Positions 8,424 through 17,022 of a stretch of DNA of 64,000 nt are shown in pieces. This DNA is from Martinezella tropici. GTDB taxonomy: Bacteria > Pseudomonadota > Alphaproteobacteria > Rhizobiales > Rhizobiaceae. The position numbers and the translations under genes were made by a program. The notes under the pieces were generated by a model, which had not been told where the DNA came from, searched no databases, and was given only the letters and a program-made list of their open reading frames with translations. Every line of letters starts with the position of its first letter. Position 1 is the stretch's first letter. The stretch is taken from the NCBI GenBank assembly GCA_000799755.1, contig JUHI01000002.1, positions 1-64,000 on the forward strand, written 5' to 3'.

Positions 8424-9155
8424 CTAGGCAAAGGCCTCGTCGAACAGGTTCAGCAGTCGCTTCCAGTGCCGCTCGGCGCCTGCGGCGTCATAAACGCCGT
8501 GGTCCGGCACAGTCCATCCATGCGCCATGCCGACATAGTTTTCGATGGCGTGATCGACACCGCCGGTGCGGAGCGCTTCGGCAAGACGGGCGGATTGCTC
8601 CGGCGGAAAGCTGTTGTCTACGCCTGCGACGCCGACATAGACGCGGGCCTTGATAGCGTCGGCGAGCCGGTGCGGGCTGTCTTCGGCCTCGCTTGCGAGA
8701 TTGCCGCCGTGGAAGCTTGCCGCCGCCGCAATGCGATCGGGATAGGTCGCAGCCGCGGTCAGCGCGCGGCCGCCGCCCATGCAATAGCCGACCACGCCAG
8801 CCGCACCCTTGGCGCCGGCTGCCGCAAGCGCATCGAGGAAGGCGGCACTGTCGGCCTTGCTCATTTCTTGCGTCGTGCCGCGTACCATTGTCATGATCGT
8901 CTCGCGGGAGGCGGGATTGCCGAAGGCGTTGCCGTCGAAGGGGCCATAGGCGCCGAAGCGATAGAAGAGATCGGGAAGCAGCACGATATAGCCGGCATCG
9001 GCCAGCCGCTGCGCCATGCCGTCGAGCGACGCACGCGGTCCCATGGCGTCCATGTAGAGGATCACGCCACGCTCGGCCGACGCGCCGTTGTCGGGGCGGA
9101 AGATGGCGGCCTTGGCAGTGCCGTCGATAGTCTTGATTTCGATATCCTGTTTCAT
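8424..9155 (-). CDS. Dienelactone hydrolase family protein
   Basis: A 243-residue alpha/beta hydrolase with the dienelactone hydrolase triad: Cys125 in GYCMGGGRAL, Asp180 in AGVDNSFP and His212 in GMAHGWTVP. The family opens lactone or ester bonds, classically 4-carboxymethylenebut-2-en-4-olide in the chlorocatechol pathway, but many genomic members act on unknown esters. The start at 9155 has AAGGGA at good distance; the upstream extension to 9218 has none. It is convergent with the isochorismatase-like gene and divergent from the S10 peptidase gene. No aromatic-degradation genes are adjacent, so the substrate is unknown. Confidence 0.88.
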   Translation of the reverse strand: MKQDIEIKTIDGTAKAAIFRPDNGASAERGVILYMDAMGPRASLDGMAQRLADAGYIVLLPDLFYRFGAYGPFDGNAFGNPASRETIMTMVRGTTQEMSKADSAAFLDALAAAGAKGAAGVVGYCMGGGRALTAAATYPDRIAAAASFHGGNLASEAEDSPHRLADAIKARVYVGVAGVDNSFPPEQSARLAEALRTGGVDHAIENYVGMAHGWTVPDHGVYDAAGAERHWKRLLNLFDEAFA

Positions 9156-9364
9156 CGTCGTTTCCCTTGCGATCTCTTTGATCTGCTTGTGCCGCCTTAC
9201 CGCGGGCCACTTTGGCAAAGGGCTCGTAGGCCCTCAAGAGCCGCGTCTCTCAAAAGCGCCGTCGTCATCGATCAACATCTCTTGAGTTTCGGCGCCTGTC
9301 GTCTGTGACATAGTATCGCCGGTAATCACGTCCACGCGACGACCCCATTGGAGGATACGATTTC

Positions 9365-10897
9365 ATGTCTTTTCGGCAGATGGTTCCTGGCCTGGCGCTG
9401 GCTCTTTCGCTGATATCGGCTGCGGCATCCGCCGCGCCGCCGGAGCAAGGCCATGCTGCGCCGGTAGCCGGTGCAAGCGGTGTGCTCTCGCTCCTGCCGC
9501 CCGATGCGGTGAGCGACCATGTACTGAATGCCGAAGGCAAGACCATCCCCTATACGGCGACGGCCGGGACGCTCGATCTTTTTGCTCAGGATGGTCAGCG
9601 CAGCGCAGCGATCTTCTATACCGCCTATGTCGCCAAGAACCGCGATGCCAACCGGCCCGTGACCTTCGTGTTCAACGGTGGGCCGGGTGCCGCCTCGGCC
9701 TTCCTCAATCTCGGACTCGTCGGTCCGCGCATCGTCGATTTCGGCACGGATGGGCGCGATGGCGCGAATGCGAAGCTGATCGACAATCCGCAAAGCTGGC
9801 TCGAATTCACCGATCTCGTGCTGATCGATCCGATCGGCACTGGCTGGAGCCGCACCGCCAAGCCGGATGACCAGAACAATTTCTATAGTGTCGACAGCGA
9901 TGCCGAAAGCCTCGCCAAGGCGATCGCGCTCTATGTCGCCCATAGCAGCCGAGCGGCATCGCCGAAATATATTCTCGGGGAGAGCTATGGCGGCTTTCGT
10001 TCGGTCAAGGTCGCCAACAGCCTGCGCGAAGATCAGGGCATCCTGATTTCCGGCATCGTCATGCTGTCGCCCCTGCTGGAGGGCAGGTTCGTCTTCGGCG
10101 GCGGCGCGGATGCGCTTGGCGCCGCCTTGCAGCTGCCTTCACTGGCGGCAGCCGAACTGGAACGGCAAAATGCCTTCAGCGAGAAAGCCGTGCAGGATGC
10201 CCAGGCTTTTGCTTTGAACGAATATCTGCCTGTTCTTGCCGGGCCACAACTGTCGGGCGATGCCGGGCAGGCCTTCTACGGGCGGGTGGCGAAGCTGACC
10301 GGCATACCTCAGGATGTCGTCGTCAAGAATCAGGGTTTCCTCAGCCGGGTCTACCGTAAGTATTCCGATGGCGGCGCTCCGGATGTGGTGAGCGCCTATG
10401 ACGCCTCTTTCCTGGCGCCGGACCCTTATCCGCAGTCGGAAGCCGAGCATGGCGGCGATCCGGTTCTCGACGGTTTCGTCCGCGCCTATGGCGGCGCCTT
10501 CACGGGCTATGCCCGCGACGAACTGGGTTTCCACACCGACATGACCTACACGCTGTTGTCAGATTCCATAAACAAGCAATGGAAATGGGGCAGGCACAAT
10601 GGCGGCTCGCGTTTGACCGTTGGTGTCACCGATGATCTCAAGGAACTGTTGGCGCTGTCACCGTCCTTCCGCCTGATGATCGGGCAAGGCTACAGCGATC
10701 TGGTCATACCCTTTGGCGTCAACAAATATGTGCTTGATCACATGCCGTCCGCCTTAGCCGATCGCGTGGCGCTGAAGCTCTATCGCGGCGGCCACATGTT
10801 CTACACCCGGCCGGCGTCGCGTGAGCAGTTCACGAGCGATGCCAAGGCCTTTTATGCGGGGTGGGCTCAGGCGGCGCCGGCAGCGAAATCGAATTGA
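9365..10897 (+). CDS. Exported S10 family serine carboxypeptidase
   Basis: A 510-residue protein with a Sec signal peptide (about residues 1-24, ending ASAAP). It carries the serine carboxypeptidase oxyanion motif FVFNGGPGAAS, nucleophile Ser207 in GESYGG, Asp445 in GYSDLVIPF and His477 in GGHMFYTRP, so the triad is complete. The family removes C-terminal residues from peptides at acidic pH; in bacteria it acts in the periplasm or outside the cell. ATG 9365 follows a GAGGA sequence. The gene stands alone, convergent with a TetR gene. Confidence 0.88.
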   Translation: MSFRQMVPGLALALSLISAAASAAPPEQGHAAPVAGASGVLSLLPPDAVSDHVLNAEGKTIPYTATAGTLDLFAQDGQRSAAIFYTAYVAKNRDANRPVTFVFNGGPGAASAFLNLGLVGPRIVDFGTDGRDGANAKLIDNPQSWLEFTDLVLIDPIGTGWSRTAKPDDQNNFYSVDSDAESLAKAIALYVAHSSRAASPKYILGESYGGFRSVKVANSLREDQGILISGIVMLSPLLEGRFVFGGGADALGAALQLPSLAAAELERQNAFSEKAVQDAQAFALNEYLPVLAGPQLSGDAGQAFYGRVAKLTGIPQDVVVKNQGFLSRVYRKYSDGGAPDVVSAYDASFLAPDPYPQSEAEHGGDPVLDGFVRAYGGAFTGYARDELGFHTDMTYTLLSDSINKQWKWGRHNGGSRLTVGVTDDLKELLALSPSFRLMIGQGYSDLVIPFGVNKYVLDHMPSALADRVALKLYRGGHMFYTRPASREQFTSDAKAFYAGWAQAAPAAKSN

Positions 10898-10952
10898 GAG
10901 AACCCACTGACCGGGCTCGGCCTGACACCTAATGGCGTCGCGAGGCTCGTCG

Positions 10953-11558
10953 TCACGCGTTTCTCGCGACCATCGCCTTGATGGTTTCGAAGAGTTCGTC
11001 CTTTGCCTGTTGTGGGGTGATGTCTCCCATCGTTGCGGCGTAGGAAAGGGCTTCGGCCGCACCCAGCATCGCCCATAGGCCGGCCGAAGCAATGGAACGG
11101 GAATCGGCAAAGGGCGCAAGCAGCACCCGGCACTTCTCGAGAAAGGCCGCTTCGTAGTCGCGCTTGATCTTTTCGAGTTCGGGGGAGCCCGTGAGTGCGG
11201 CGATGATGCCGGGTATCTCGCGGCCCTGATGCAGAACGCAATCGACATAGGAGGCAGCTATCACCTCCGCCCGGCTTGCGAGCGTTGGAGCGCTTGCGTC
11301 AAGCGCTTCGTCCATCACCGCCGTCTGCCTGATATCGAACTCGCGATAGAGTGCGGCGAGCAGGCCGGAGCGGGTGACGAAATGGTCGTAGACCACGGGC
11401 TTCGTCACGCCGGCGCGCTCCGAAAGCCGGCCGAGCGTCAGGGCTTCCGTTCCCTCTTCCGCCGCGATCTGCCAGGCGACCTCGATGAGCTGCCGGTAGC
11501 GCTCCTCCCGCGTCAACCGGCTGCGGGCTTCCTGCTTTCTTGTCCGTATGCTTGACAT
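10953..11558 (-). CDS. TetR/AcrR family transcriptional regulator
   Basis: A 201-residue regulator with a TetR DNA-binding domain at about residues 17-65 (TREERYRQLIEVAWQIAAEE then LSERAGVTKPVVYDHFVTR) and a helical C-terminal ligand domain. It is divergent from a flavodoxin-fold oxidoreductase gene. A long dyad centred at 11578 begins 4 bases in front of its start codon, so strong autorepression is expected, with control of the oxidoreductase as a likely second effect. The ligand is unknown; quinones or other electrophiles would fit the partner enzyme. Confidence 0.88.
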   Translation of the reverse strand: MSSIRTRKQEARSRLTREERYRQLIEVAWQIAAEEGTEALTLGRLSERAGVTKPVVYDHFVTRSGLLAALYREFDIRQTAVMDEALDASAPTLASRAEVIAASYVDCVLHQGREIPGIIAALTGSPELEKIKRDYEAAFLEKCRVLLAPFADSRSIASAGLWAMLGAAEALSYAATMGDITPQQAKDELFETIKAMVARNA

Positions 11559-11561
11559 CGC

Positions 11562-11594
11562 TATATACCAAAAGTAACTTACTAAAAGTATATA
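11562..11594. promoter_or_regulatory. Composite dyad operator between tetR and oxidoreductase
   Basis: A 33-bp imperfect palindrome centred on base 11578. The inner half-sites AGTAA and TTACT flank the central C (11573-11583). The outer half-sites TATATAC (11562-11568) and GTATATA (11588-11594) are perfect and share the same centre. Two nested dyads on one axis in the divergent promoter region are what a TetR dimer, or pair of dimers, would bind. Confidence 0.7.
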
Positions 11595-11637
11595 AGACTA
11601 GGCCCCGGCCCACAATCTGCCAGCAGGAGTTTTTCAC

Positions 11638-12255
11638 ATGCATGCACTCATCGTCGTTGCCAATCCAAATCCTGGCTCCCTCAGCCATAGCCTCGCTGCC
11701 GAAGTCGCCGAAGGAGTGGCGCAGGCAGGCCCAGGCGATACGTTCGAAATTGCCGATCTTGCGGCGGAAAGCTTCGACCCGAGGTTCAACGCCGACGATA
11801 TCGCCGCGCATCTCAGGGAAAGGCCGGCGCCTGCCGATGTCCTGGCCGAACAGGCGAGAATAGATCGCGCCGATGCGCTGGTGCTGGTCTATCCCGTCTA
11901 TTGGTGGTCCATGCCGGGGCTTCTCAAGGGATGGATCGACCGCGTGTTCAGCAACGGCTGGGCCTATGACGACTTGCCCGGCAGCCCGACGATCAAAAAA
12001 TTGACAGACCTTCGCGTCCACCTGATCGCTGTCGGAGGAGCCAACTTGCGCACCTATGCGCGTCACGGCTATTTCGGAGCCATGAGGACGCAGATCGACC
12101 ATGGAATATTCGGTTATTGCGGCGCTCCCGTCATGTCCTCCGAACTGCTCCTGACCGAAACGCAGGACATGACATCTAACCTCCATACAGCCCGCGCCAT
12201 CGGGCAAAATCTTTTTGCCTTTTCGCTGCCGGAGAAGGCGGCCGATGCGGCCTAG
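11638..12255 (+). CDS. NAD(P)H-dependent oxidoreductase (NQO1/MdaB-like flavodoxin fold)
   Basis: A 205-residue flavoprotein. The phosphate loop for the flavin is ANPNPGSLSHSLA near the N-terminus. The family core follows at VLVYPVYWWSMPGLLKGWIDRVFSNGWAYD (about residues 82-112), the flavin and quinone-binding region. Such enzymes reduce quinones by two electrons using NAD(P)H and protect against redox cycling. ATG 11638 has AGGAG 10 bases upstream. The divergent TetR gene and the dyad between them indicate induction by a substrate-like compound. Confidence 0.88.
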   Translation: MHALIVVANPNPGSLSHSLAAEVAEGVAQAGPGDTFEIADLAAESFDPRFNADDIAAHLRERPAPADVLAEQARIDRADALVLVYPVYWWSMPGLLKGWIDRVFSNGWAYDDLPGSPTIKKLTDLRVHLIAVGGANLRTYARHGYFGAMRTQIDHGIFGYCGAPVMSSELLLTETQDMTSNLHTARAIGQNLFAFSLPEKAADAA

Positions 12256-12295
12256 AGCCTTTCCGCTTCCGCTCTCCGGGATTTTTCCAGCTCCA

Positions 12296-13801
12296 CTACT
12301 GTAGCTGGAAGAGATGCTTGATGCGCGAGCTTAACGAGCTTACGGGAGCGCCATGGACCAGCATGTCGGCATTGGCGAAAAGATGCTGTTCGGCTTCGAT
12401 GCGCTTTGCCATGATGGTGCCAAGCTCCTCGGCAAGCGTCGGCCGGTCATGTAGCAGCGGCGCCAGGCAGTCCTCGCCGATTTCATAGGTGACGACGAAG
12501 GTCAGGGCGCGAACCGTCCCGACTTCGCCCGATCCCATCAGCAGGCCGTTTTCACCGAAATAATCCCCCGGTGCGAGGCGGGTCAGTTCGATCTGCCGGT
12601 GTCCCTCGCGTCGGGTGATGCTGACAACGCCCGAGCGGACGATCGTCAGCGCGCGCAAGCGCACGTCCTGTTCGGCGATTACGGCATCCTTGCGATAGGT
12701 TCGGCGCTGCATATGCGATGCCAGATGTTCTTTCTCGTCTTCGGTCAGCGACGAGAAAAGAGGGATATTGCTGACCAGCCGCCACGGCGTTCCCGGAGCG
12801 TGTTGCTGCTCGCCCGACGTTTCTGCCTTCTGCTCCGTCGGAAGCATGACGGTGCCGGGAGGGCCGGCGAATTTCAGGCCTGCCGCCTTGGTGTGGCGAT
12901 AAAGGAGATCATAAATTTCGTTCTTTGCGGCCATCGTCAGCGACATGTCCCGAACGTGAAACGATAACTGCAGTTCGATCGCCTGTCCGTCGATGGCACT
13001 GACGGCAACGCTGGGCTCGGGATTCTTCTGGATCGAATTGCAACTGATCAATACGTTTTGCATGACATCGGCGACGATGCGCGGCAGGGTGGTGGGCTGG
13101 ATGCGCACGGTAACGGTGGCCCCATGGCTCTCATCGGGCGACGAGAGGTTGGTCAGCCGCGTCTTGGCGAGAATGCTGTTCGGGATGACGACAAGGTCGT
13201 TGGTGCCGTTCAGCAGTTGCGTGGCGCGCCAGTTGGTTTCGACGACGCGACCCTGAACATCGTTGTCGAGAACGATCCAGTCGCCGACGGAATAGGGTCG
13301 CCCGAGATTGAGGGCGATGCCGGAAAAGACGTCGCTCAGCGTACTCTGCAAGGCGAGACCGAGAATGATGGCGAAGACGCCCGACGTCGCGATGAGCGTG
13401 CCGATCGGTACGCTGAAGACGTCGCCGACGACGGAGAGAATGGCGCCGAGATAGATGATGCCGACGACCAGATCCTGCACCAGCCGGCCCTCTCGGGGCT
13501 TGCGCTCGAAGATCAGGAACAGCCGCACGAAGGCGATCAGCACCCAGGCGCCGTTGAGCCACCAGATGATCTTGGCAATGGCCGTGAAGGTGCGCAATGG
13601 CACCGAGTTCTCCGGTGGGCTCGGTTGATAGGGGACGATGCCGTGATAGAGCAGCAGCACCGTCAGGCTGACGAAGAACACGATCTGCCCGATCAGGCGT
13701 CCGGCGCGCTTATGGCGCAGCATGATGCGGCTGATGAATGTGCCGATGACGACCAGGATGCAGAATTGGACGATCGGATTGCCAAGAAGTGCAATGGACA
13801 T
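12296..13801 (-). CDS. MscS-type mechanosensitive channel with C-terminal cyclic-nucleotide-binding domain
   Basis: A 501-residue membrane protein. Four hydrophobic helices (about 9-137) precede the pore helix and MscS beta domain, with the signature IATSGVFAIILGLALQSTL, SDVFSGIALNLGRPYSVGDW and NGTNDLVVIPNS. After a low-complexity linker (about 330-350), a cyclic-nucleotide-binding domain follows at about 355-465 with LTRLAPGDYFGENGLLMGSG, the phosphate-binding cassette region. This is the bCNG architecture: an MscS relative modulated by cAMP or cGMP rather than by tension alone. The internal ATG at 13801 is chosen because the N-terminal extension to 13879 reads as non-homologous. No strong ribosome binding site is visible. 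Confidence 0.87.
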   Translation of the reverse strand: MSIALLGNPIVQFCILVVIGTFISRIMLRHKRAGRLIGQIVFFVSLTVLLLYHGIVPYQPSPPENSVPLRTFTAIAKIIWWLNGAWVLIAFVRLFLIFERKPREGRLVQDLVVGIIYLGAILSVVGDVFSVPIGTLIATSGVFAIILGLALQSTLSDVFSGIALNLGRPYSVGDWIVLDNDVQGRVVETNWRATQLLNGTNDLVVIPNSILAKTRLTNLSSPDESHGATVTVRIQPTTLPRIVADVMQNVLISCNSIQKNPEPSVAVSAIDGQAIELQLSFHVRDMSLTMAAKNEIYDLLYRHTKAAGLKFAGPPGTVMLPTEQKAETSGEQQHAPGTPWRLVSNIPLFSSLTEDEKEHLASHMQRRTYRKDAVIAEQDVRLRALTIVRSGVVSITRREGHRQIELTRLAPGDYFGENGLLMGSGEVGTVRALTFVVTYEIGEDCLAPLLHDRPTLAEELGTIMAKRIEAEQHLFANADMLVHGAPVSSLSSRIKHLFQLQ

Positions 13802-13934
13802 GGGGACTTGGCCGCACCTATTCTTTCGGATGGGGGCTAAGTTGACACGAAAGCGGCTGCAAAGCCATACGGGCATCAAGCATGGCCGCAGGTTGCAAAG
13901 CCGCCTCGAACCTCCTGCTTATGCCTTGATAATT

Positions 13935-13952
13935 AGATGACGATTATCATCT
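13935..13952. promoter_or_regulatory. Short palindrome upstream of the aldehyde dehydrogenase
   Basis: AGATGA and TCATCT (6-bp arms, 6-base spacer) form an 18-bp dyad in the 146-base region between the MscS gene remnant start and the aldehyde dehydrogenase gene. It could be an operator for the dehydrogenase; no regulator gene is adjacent. Confidence 0.35.
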
Positions 13953-14026
13953 TACATCTGTCATTCCATCCTGCTATGTGCTTCAAAGCGTAGAGCTTAA
14001 CGCTCCAACATCATCAAGGAATTTCC

Positions 14027-15613
14027 ATGACACAGTCTTTTGTGATTAGCGGCGATTTGCTGATCGGCGCGGATTCGACCGGCGACAACAGAACCGCGCG
14101 TGCCATCAACCCGGCAACGGGTGCCAATCTGGAGCCGGCTTTTGCGATTGCCGGTGAGGCCGACGTCGCAAGGGCCTGTGAACTGGCTGCCGAGGCTTTC
14201 GACGTCTACCGCGCAACCAGCCCGGAGCAGCGCGCTGCCTTCCTCGAAAAGATTGCTGACAACATCATTGGCATCGGCGATGCGCTGATTGAGCGGGCGA
14301 CGGAAGAGACCGGCCTGCCGGTCGCGCGCCTGCAAGGCGAGCGTGGCCGCACCGTCGGTCAGCTTCGGCTGTTTGCGCAGGTGGTTCGTGCCGGCGAATG
14401 GCTCGATCTGCGCGTCGATCCGGCATTGCCGGAGCGCAAGCCGCTGCCGCGCGCCGATCTACGTCTGCGCCAGATCCCGCTCGGGCCGGTCGCCGTCTTC
14501 GGCGCCAGCAATTTCCCGCTCGCCTTCTCGGTTGCCGGCGGTGATACGGCGTCGGCGCTTGCCGCCGGCTGCCCGGTCGTCGTCAAGGGCCATCTCGCTC
14601 ATCCGGGCACGGGCGAGCTTGTCGGTCGCGCCATCCGTGCCGCCGTTGCCGCTTGTGGTCTGCCGGAAGGCACGTTCTCGCTGCTGACCGGTGCCAACGA
14701 GACGGGTGCCGCGCTGGTACGCGATCCCCGCATCAAGGCCGTCGGCTTCACCGGTTCGCGCGGTGGCGGCCTGGCGCTTGGAGCCATTGCCGCGGCCCGG
14801 CCGGAACCGATCCCTGTTTATGCCGAGATGAGCAGCGTCAATCCGGTCTTCCTTTTCCCGGCAGCACTTGCCGCGCGCGCCGAGGCGATCGGCACGGGCT
14901 TTATCGATTCCCTTACGCTCGGCGCCGGCCAGTTCTGCACCAATCCGGGTCTGCTTTTTGCTATAGAAAGCCCCGATCTCGACCGTTTCGTCCAGGCAGC
15001 CAGCGATGCGTTGACCGGCCGTGCTCCGGCACCGATGCTGACGCCCGGCATTCACGCCGCCTTCGACAAGGGCGTTGCCGCACTGGCGGAGCATGAGGCT
15101 GTCAAGACCGTCGCTCATGGTGCGCCGGCCGAAGGCGTCAACCGCAGCCCGGGCATCTTCTTCGAGACCGATGTAGAGCAGTTCCTCGCCGACGAGCGCC
15201 TGGGGCATGAGGTCTTCGGCTCGGCAAGCCTTCTCGTGCGCTGCAAGGACATCGACCAGATGATCGCGGTTGCGGAAAAGCTCGAGGGCCAGCTGACCGC
15301 GACGCTCCAGATCGAAGCGGATGATTATACGACGGCCGCCAAGCTGGTGCCGGTGCTGGAACGCAAGGCCGGGCGCATTCTCGCCAATGGCTGGCCGACC
15401 GGCGTCGAAGTCTGCCACGCCATGGTGCATGGCGGACCTTTCCCGGCGACCTCGGACAGCCGCACGACTTCGGTTGGTACGCTGGCCATCCGCCGCTTCT
15501 TGCGCCCGGTTTCCTATCAGGATCTTCCGGAAGGCCTGCTTCCGGCTGAGCTGCGCGACGAGGGCGTCAAATCGTTGCCGCATCTTCTCGACGGCGTGCG
15601 CAAGGGCAGCTAA
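14027..15613 (+). CDS. Aldehyde dehydrogenase, alpha-ketoglutaric semialdehyde dehydrogenase type
   Basis: A 528-residue member of the NADP-dependent ALDH group that includes alpha-ketoglutaric semialdehyde (2,5-dioxovalerate) dehydrogenases. Catalytic Cys304 is in [10 protein letters not shown] and the general base Glu267 in [10 protein letters not shown]. The cofactor and substrate framework [20 protein letters not shown] and [14 protein letters not shown] matches this group. It would convert 2,5-dioxopentanoate to 2-oxoglutarate, the last step of oxidative pentose, glucarate or hydroxyproline catabolism. AAGGA precedes the ATG. It stands alone with its own terminator, so the pathway it serves cannot be read from the neighbours. 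Confidence 0.85.
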   Translation: MTQSFVISGDLLIGADSTGDNRTARAINPATGANLEPAFAIAGEADVARACELAAEAFDVYRATSPEQRAAFLEKIADNIIGIGDALIERATEETGLPVARLQGERGRTVGQLRLFAQVVRAGEWLDLRVDPALPERKPLPRADLRLRQIPLGPVAVFGASNFPLAFSVAGGDTASALAAGCPVVVKGHLAHPGTGELVGRAIRAAVAACGLPEGTFSLLTGANETGAALVRDPRIKAVGFTGSRGGGLALGAIAAARPEPIPVYAEMSSVNPVFLFPAALAARAEAIGTGFIDSLTLGAGQFCTNPGLLFAIESPDLDRFVQAASDALTGRAPAPMLTPGIHAAFDKGVAALAEHEAVKTVAHGAPAEGVNRSPGIFFETDVEQFLADERLGHEVFGSASLLVRCKDIDQMIAVAEKLEGQLTATLQIEADDYTTAAKLVPVLERKAGRILANGWPTGVEVCHAMVHGGPFPATSDSRTTSVGTLAIRRFLRPVSYQDLPEGLLPAELRDEGVKSLPHLLDGVRKGS

Positions 15614-15648
15614 GCCGCTGTTCTCATGGGATAGGGAAACGTCTTTGG

Positions 15649-15674
15649 AGCGGGCCATCTTGGCCCGCTTTTTC
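15649..15674 (+). terminator. Rho-independent terminator of the aldehyde dehydrogenase gene
   Basis: A perfect 9-bp stem AGCGGGCCA with TGGCCCGCT (15649-15657 and 15661-15669), a 3-base loop and a run of five T immediately after. Confidence 0.9.
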
Positions 15675-15740
15675 TTTGTGATGATAAAGCGGTGCAGCTT
15701 TTCACGGAAACTCTGAACCGCTCTATCTCTTTATTTTCAC

Positions 15741-15784
15741 GCAATTCCGCACGGAAAACCGCTGCGCACTTTTCCTGGAATTGC
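15741..15784. repeat. RIME1-like palindromic element
   Basis: Outer arms GCAATTCC and GGAATTGC (15741-15748 and 15777-15784) enclose an inner pair GGAAAA and TTTTCC. This matches from memory the Rhizobium intergenic mosaic element 1 plan. It sits 4 bases past the end of the TetX-like gene and may act as its 3' hairpin. A related element is at 21018-21065. Confidence 0.7.
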
Positions 15785-15787
15785 TCT

Positions 15788-16954
15788 CTAGGCGGCGGAG
15801 CCTTGAAGACGGGCGTCGAGATGGGCTTGGTAGTGCTGGAGAGAAAGTTCCGCTCCAAGATGGGAGAGCTCGGTGGCGACGGCTTCCGCAGCGTGTTCGG
15901 CCGGTTCGATGACGCGTTCGAACATCTCCGCTTCATAGGCTTTGACGGCATTTTTCCAGTCGTCCTTTTCGAGAAGCTGGCGGGCGAGTTCAGCCGCGTC
16001 CAGCATGGCTGCGTTCACGCCCTCGCCGCCGAACGGCGACATCACATGGGCGGCATCGCCAAGGAGTGTGATGCCGATACGGTTCTGCCAGTGGTGTCCG
16101 ACTGGCAGCGCGTGGATCGGCCGCGAGACGATATGGTCGTTGCCGGCTTCGATAAGGCCGACGATTTTCGGCGCCCAGCCTTCGAATTCGGCGGCAAGCC
16201 GTGCGCGAGCCTTTGCCGGTGAGGCAAAATCGAAGGCTTTCTCGGCCCAGCCGGTCGGCACGCGGAAGATGGCATAGCCTCTGAGATGGGCATTGCCATT
16301 GCGCTGGACGATCAGGCCACGTCCGTCGGCCTCGACGCCGATCTTGCCGCGGCCGACAAGGGCCGCAAGTTCGGGGTGGCTTGTGTCGACGTCGTCGATG
16401 CCGAATTCGATGAAGGTGATGCCGCTATATTGCGGGCGGTATGATGACACCAGCGGCCTGACCTTGGACCAGCTGCCATCAGCGCCGACGACCAGATCGA
16501 AGGAGCCTGCCGTGCCACTTTCGAAGACCAGCTCGTATGTGCCGTCGTCGAGCGGGCGCACCTCGCGCAAGCCATGGTTCCAGTGAATGGTTTCAGCCGG
16601 CAAGGAGGCGAGTAACGTCTGGCGCAAGGCGGTGCGGTCCACTTCCGGCCGGTCCGAATCGTCGGCATCGTCATCGGCGAAGATCAGCGTGCCGTCCTTG
16701 TCGTAAAGCCGGCTCCCCTGGTCCTCATAGCGAGCGATCGTCAGGAATTCTTCGTAGAGGCCGGCGCGGCGCATCGCCAGCTGGCCGGATTCGACGTGCA
16801 GGTCGAGCGTGCCGCCTTGCGGACGGGCAAGGGCGTGTTCTTCGCGCTCAAAGACGATGGTCGGCACGCCGGCCTGATGGAGAATGCGGGCCAGCGTCAG
16901 GCCGCCGGGGCCGGCGCCGATGATGGCGATACGCGGATAGGATCTCATGGACAT
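15788..16954 (-). CDS. FAD-dependent monooxygenase, TetX-like
   Basis: A 388-residue group A flavin monooxygenase. It has the FAD motif IIGAGPGGLTLARIL near residues 11-25, GGTLDLHVESGQLAMRRAGL, ADGSWSKVR, and GDAAHVMSPFGGEGVNAAML at about 300-320. GGTLDLH-xx-SGQ-x-AM and GDAAH-x-M-x-PF are shared with tetracycline-inactivating TetX enzymes, which hydroxylate the drug with NADPH and oxygen. Similarity to TetX does not prove tetracycline activity; related proteins hydroxylate phenolics or antibiotics of soil actinomycetes. A MarR gene is divergent, with tandem palindromes between them. Several start codons (16975, 16963, 16954, 16948) are possible; 16954 has GAGA just upstream. Confidence 0.82.
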   Translation of the reverse strand: MSMRSYPRIAIIGAGPGGLTLARILHQAGVPTIVFEREEHALARPQGGTLDLHVESGQLAMRRAGLYEEFLTIARYEDQGSRLYDKDGTLIFADDDADDSDRPEVDRTALRQTLLASLPAETIHWNHGLREVRPLDDGTYELVFESGTAGSFDLVVGADGSWSKVRPLVSSYRPQYSGITFIEFGIDDVDTSHPELAALVGRGKIGVEADGRGLIVQRNGNAHLRGYAIFRVPTGWAEKAFDFASPAKARARLAAEFEGWAPKIVGLIEAGNDHIVSRPIHALPVGHHWQNRIGITLLGDAAHVMSPFGGEGVNAAMLDAAELARQLLEKDDWKNAVKAYEAEMFERVIEPAEHAAEAVATELSHLGAELSLQHYQAHLDARLQGSAA

Positions 16955-16973
16955 GGTTCTCATAATTTTGTAC

Positions 16974-17007
16974 ATAGGTACCTATATAGATTAACATAGG
17001 TACCTAT
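16974..17007. promoter_or_regulatory. Tandem perfect 12-bp palindromes (MarR operators)
   Basis: ATAGGTACCTAT occurs twice, at 16974-16985 and 16996-17007. Each copy is a perfect palindrome, and they are 22 bp apart, two helical turns, so both face the same side of DNA. They lie between the TetX-like gene and marR and would cover both promoters. The AGGTACCT core also occurs at the other MarR locus (7009-7022). Confidence 0.8.
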
Positions 17008-17022
17008 TCAAGTGGTGCGAAA

